Program-made: the position numbers and the translations under genes
In this document: piece by piece, positions 30,305-33,076 of the stretch
How positions within the stretch are numbered: position 1 is the stretch's first letter
Layout: each line of letters starts with the position of its first letter
NCBI GenBank assembly: GCA_030630015.1
Contig: DAOVNV010000003.1
Location: forward strand, 1-33,076
Direction: 5' to 3'
DNA length: 33,076 nt
Source: Desulfuromonadales bacterium
GTDB lineage: Bacteria; Desulfobacterota; Desulfuromonadia; Desulfuromonadales; BM103
Notes under the pieces: model-generated
Seen by the model: only the letters and a program-made list of their open reading frames with translations
What the model was told of the DNA's origin: nothing
Database searches by the model: none

Positions 30305-31765
30305 GTGATTGATCTCACTCTGCATCCAGAGACACTTGAAAAAAATATCGCCTATTGTCGGGAGAAGGGCATCACCCTGCCGACCTTTGACATGATGAAG
30401 CATCCGGAAAAGGTGCCCGATAAAATCAAGGCGCAGCTTGAAGCAACCGGTTTATGGGATCTGCACCCGGCCAATCTCTACAGGATCACCTGGAACAACG
30501 AACCCAGGGATGCCGGTGGCCTCTTCGGCGACGTCAATCATTTCCTGCTGCCGCCAGAGCTTACCGGATGCAAGGCCACCATCATCATGCTGGCTGGACG
30601 CTGGTTCCCCACCGGCGCCCACAAGGTCGGCGCGACCTTCGGCTGCCTGGCCCCCACGCTGGTCACCGGTCAGTTTGATCCTCAGAAGACCAAGGCGGTC
30701 TGGCCATCGACCGGAAATTACTGCCGTGGCGGCGCCTACATCTCCGCTTTACTGGCTTGCAACGCGATCGCCATCCTTCCCGAAGAAATGTCCAGGGAGC
30801 GCTTTGAATGGCTGAGTCAAGTCGCCGGCCAGGTCATTGCGACCCCGGGATGCGAGTCGAATGTCAAAGAGATCTTCGATAAATGCTGGGAGTTGAGAAA
30901 ATCCGGCGAGGATCTGAGGATCTTCAATCAGTTTGATGAAATGGGCAATCCCCTGTGGCATTACGCTGTGACCGGCAATGCGGTCGAGACCCTGCTCGGT
31001 CAGTACCTGACTGAAGGTAAGCGCTTTGCCGGCTACGTCTCTTCGTCCGGTTCCGGCGGGACTCTGGGGGCTGGTTACTACCTGAAGCGGAAGTTTCCCC
31101 GCTCCAAGCTGGTGGCGGCTGAAGCCCTGCAGTGCCCGACCCTGCTTTACAATGGATTCGGCGCCCACCGCATTGAAGGGATTGGCGACAAGCATGTCCC
31201 CTGGGTGCACGACTGCAAAGAGACCGATTTTGCTGTCGGCGTCGATGACGAGGTCCCCATGCGGGCGCTGCGGCTGTTCAATGAGTCGGTGGGGCGCAAG
31301 GCCCTGGTCGCCAACGGCGTGGATGAGCGCCTGACACAGCAGCTCGACCTGCTCGGCATCTCCGGCATTGGCAACCTGGTTGCCGCGATCAAGTTTGCCA
31401 AGTACAACGAGCTGACCGAGGATGACATTGTTGTCTCAATCGCGACGGACTCCATGCAGCTCTACGGTTCAAGGCTCAGCGAACTCGAGCAGGAACGGGG
31501 TGCTTACACGGACGCCGATGCCCAAAGGGACATTGAGCTGATCAATGCGATTGCCATTGATCATACCAAAGAGCTTTCCTATTACGACCGGAAAACCGTG
31601 CACAACCTGAAATACTACACCTGGATCGAACAGCAGGAGCGGGATGTGCAGGAGCTCAACGCGCAATGGTATGACCATGACGATTACTGGGCTCCGATGT
31701 TTGACCAGGTCGACGCTATCGACGATCTGATCACGGAATTCAATGACCGGGTCGGCCTTCTATAG
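30305..31765 (+). CDS. PLP-dependent enzyme, fold type II, unassigned (486 residues)
   Basis: This PLP enzyme is longer than YgeX (about 400 residues). The candidate Schiff-base residue is Lys107 in WFPTGAHKVGATFG. The Asn/Gly loop is STGNYCRGGAYISALLA, and SSGSGGTLGAGYYLKRKFP is the phosphate-binding glycine loop. C-terminal to about residue 385 lies an extra, acidic alpha-helical segment (ELEQERGAYTDADAQRDIELI..., YYDRKTVHNLKYYTWIEQQE). It is not the standard diaminopropionate ammonia-lyase, which has the KMLGGAYA lysine motif. Similar proteins accompany YgeW-type carbamoyltransferases as far as I know. The reaction may be alpha,beta-elimination or beta-replacement. The substrate is unknown. 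Confidence 0.8.
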   Translation: MIDLTLHPETLEKNIAYCREKGITLPTFDMMKHPEKVPDKIKAQLEATGLWDLHPANLYRITWNNEPRDAGGLFGDVNHFLLPPELTGCKATIIMLAGRWFPTGAHKVGATFGCLAPTLVTGQFDPQKTKAVWPSTGNYCRGGAYISALLACNAIAILPEEMSRERFEWLSQVAGQVIATPGCESNVKEIFDKCWELRKSGEDLRIFNQFDEMGNPLWHYAVTGNAVETLLGQYLTEGKRFAGYVSSSGSGGTLGAGYYLKRKFPRSKLVAAEALQCPTLLYNGFGAHRIEGIGDKHVPWVHDCKETDFAVGVDDEVPMRALRLFNESVGRKALVANGVDERLTQQLDLLGISGIGNLVAAIKFAKYNELTEDDIVVSIATDSMQLYGSRLSELEQERGAYTDADAQRDIELINAIAIDHTKELSYYDRKTVHNLKYYTWIEQQERDVQELNAQWYDHDDYWAPMFDQVDAIDDLITEFNDRVGLL

Positions 31766-31855
31766 TACCTGAATCCGTGAGTAGCCAAGGCCCCAGGTGT
31801 AATCGACACCCGCACTGGATATTTAATAGAACATATCTTCAAGATGGAGAACAGC

Positions 31856-33052
31856 ATGGACAGAGCCACTATTCAAGCACAGATCAAGCAACTGGCAGCG
31901 CTCAAGACGGAAGGGATGTATCTGGACGATTTCCTGTTGACCTGGGACCGCAGCGATGACGAGATCGCGGCAGTCTTCCAGGTGGCCGAAATCCTCATGG
32001 GCATGCGCAAAGACAATATATCCGCGCGTGCATTTGACAGCGGTCTGGCCGTCTCCCTGTTCAGGGACAATTCCACGCGCACCCGTTTCAGCTATTCCAG
32101 CGCCAGCAACATGCTCGGGCTCAGCGTCCAGGACCTGGATGAAGGCAAGTCACAGATTGCCCACGGTGAAACGGTACGCGAAACCGCCAACATGGTTTCG
32201 TTCATGGCCGACGTGATCGGCATCCGGGACGACATGTACATCGGCAAGGGCAATGCCTACATGCGCGAAGTGGCCGCTTCGGTCAGCCAGGGCTATGCAG
32301 CCGGGATCCTGGAGCAGCGTCCGACCCTGGTCAACCTGCAATGCGACATTGACCACCCCACCCAGTCGATGGCGGACACCTTGCACCTGATCCGTCATTT
32401 CGGTGGTCTGGATAAGCTCAAAGGCAAGAAAATCGCCATGTCCTGGGCCTACTCCCCTTCATACGGCAAACCATTGTCGGTCCCCCAGGGGGTCGTGGGC
32501 CTGATGACCCGCTTCGGCATGGATGTTGTGCTGGCTCACCCGGAAGGCTATGAGGTCATGCCTGAAGTTGAAGCCATTGCCAGCAAGAACGCGGAACTTT
32601 CCGGCGGTTCGTTCACGAAAACCGGTTCCATGGCAGAGGCCTTCGAAGGGGCCGACATCGTCTACCCGAAGAGCTGGGCGCCCTTCAACGCCATGGAAAA
32701 ACGGACCGACCTCTATGGCAATGGCGACATGGAGGGCATCAAGTCCCTGGAAAAAGAACTGCTGGTGCAAAATGCCAATTTCAAGGAATGGGAATGCACC
32801 GAAGAGCTCATGGGACTGACCAAGGACAAGAGTGCCCTGTACATGCACTGTCTGCCGGCAGATATAACCGGGGTCAGCTGCGAGCAGGGTGAAGTTGCTG
32901 CATCGGTGTTCGACCGCTACCGGGATCCCCTGTATTTCGAAGCCAGCTATAAACCCTATGTGATTGCAGCCATGATTTTCCTGGCCAAGTTCGGCAACCC
33001 GTCGGAAAAGCTTCAGCAGTTGCTGCAGCGTGGTGACAAGCGGATTTTCTAG
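31856..33052 (+). CDS. ygeW: knotted carbamoyltransferase YgeW
   Basis: The protein has 398 residues and starts at ATG 31856, with TGGAG upstream; an ATG at 31844 has no ribosome site. It closely matches E. coli YgeW as I know it, including GLAVSLFRDNSTRTRFSYSS and the phrase YSPSYGKPLSVPQG. The carbamoyl-phosphate loop is FRDNSTRTR (69-77), and HCLPADITGVSC (His331) is the second binding motif. EGKSQIAHGETVRETANM and CDIDHPTQSMAD follow in order. YgeW belongs to the transcarbamylases of unknown substrate, with the AOTCase-like knot. With carbamate kinase in the operon it likely runs backwards, phosphorolysing a carbamoyl-amino compound. It is the last gene before the window ends. Confidence 0.95.
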   Translation: MDRATIQAQIKQLAALKTEGMYLDDFLLTWDRSDDEIAAVFQVAEILMGMRKDNISARAFDSGLAVSLFRDNSTRTRFSYSSASNMLGLSVQDLDEGKSQIAHGETVRETANMVSFMADVIGIRDDMYIGKGNAYMREVAASVSQGYAAGILEQRPTLVNLQCDIDHPTQSMADTLHLIRHFGGLDKLKGKKIAMSWAYSPSYGKPLSVPQGVVGLMTRFGMDVVLAHPEGYEVMPEVEAIASKNAELSGGSFTKTGSMAEAFEGADIVYPKSWAPFNAMEKRTDLYGNGDMEGIKSLEKELLVQNANFKEWECTEELMGLTKDKSALYMHCLPADITGVSCEQGEVAASVFDRYRDPLYFEASYKPYVIAAMIFLAKFGNPSEKLQQLLQRGDKRIF

Positions 33053-33076
33053 AAGGGGCAACGCACATTCTGCGGC

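Noticed and set aside
30305..31765. Calling this gene ygeX (diaminopropionate ammonia-lyase)
   Set aside because: Length, lysine motif and C-terminal extension differ from YgeX, so only a general PLP fold-type II call is justified.

Overview
The window looks like chromosome from a member of the Desulfuromonadota (Geobacter, Desulfuromonas or Pelobacter relatives). I infer this from the mix of gene families: a small SAP-domain protein with a Cys-rich tail, a YchF-like paralogue, a GapN-type aldehyde dehydrogenase and a 56-residue coiled protein. Many short intergenic palindromes of the type GGGGACACTT-loop-AAGTGTCCC support it too. No rRNA, tRNA, CRISPR array or intact transposase gene was found. 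The assignment rests on recognition, not on a search.

Bases 1 to about 22,000 are a patchwork of small, mostly single-gene transcription units in both orientations. In order they are: the 3' end of an M48 (Ste24-type) protease; a membrane-anchored winged-helix protein; UspA; YheU; a GapN-like dehydrogenase; a degraded group II intron tail followed by a 31-residue membrane peptide; a secreted subtilase with two PKD domains (minus); a DUF504 protein; a PEBP-family protein (minus); a SAP-domain protein; a MYG1-family protein; an RluA-type pseudouridine synthase and YceH (both minus); a 56-residue protein; a hemolysin III/TrhA-type membrane protein (minus) divergent from a ClsB-like phospholipase D enzyme; a CREST/ceramidase-like membrane protein; a beta-CASP metallo-beta-lactamase nuclease (minus); a truncated pRiA4b ORF-3-like fragment; a YchF-like ATPase; a multi-pass membrane protein; a truncated SDR fragment; YjdF (minus); an overlapping methyltransferase, DUF2867 and YqaA operon; two surface proteins sharing a split domain; and a ferritin-like protein (minus). 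REP-like palindromes sit between many of these genes. At three loci the palindrome supplies the stop codon of the gene before it.

From about 22,880 to the right edge the character changes. There are no more REP palindromes, and nine codirectional genes form one likely operon: a GntR/FCD regulator, ygeY (M20 hydrolase), carbamate kinase, a complete TRAP transporter (DctQ, DctM, DctP), a threonine-synthase-like PLP enzyme, a second 486-residue fold-type II PLP enzyme, and ygeW (knotted carbamoyltransferase). In other bacteria ygeW, ygeY and carbamate kinase occur with ygeX in clusters linked to anaerobic purine, urate and ureido-compound breakdown. Here no ygeX, hyuA, ssnA or xanthine dehydrogenase gene is visible, and a TRAP importer and two other PLP enzymes take their place. 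My reading is a dedicated route in which an imported ureido, carbamoyl or acyl amino acid is hydrolysed (YgeY), deaminated or eliminated by the PLP enzymes, and decarbamoylated to carbamoyl phosphate (YgeW), from which carbamate kinase makes ATP. The substrate is unknown.

Two copies of a 133-bp foldback element with 12-13-bp terminal inverted repeats beginning GTAAC and 8-bp target duplications (IS66-like MITEs) have inserted in this operon. One abuts the regulator's promoter. The other lies across the end of ygeY and provides its present stop codon.
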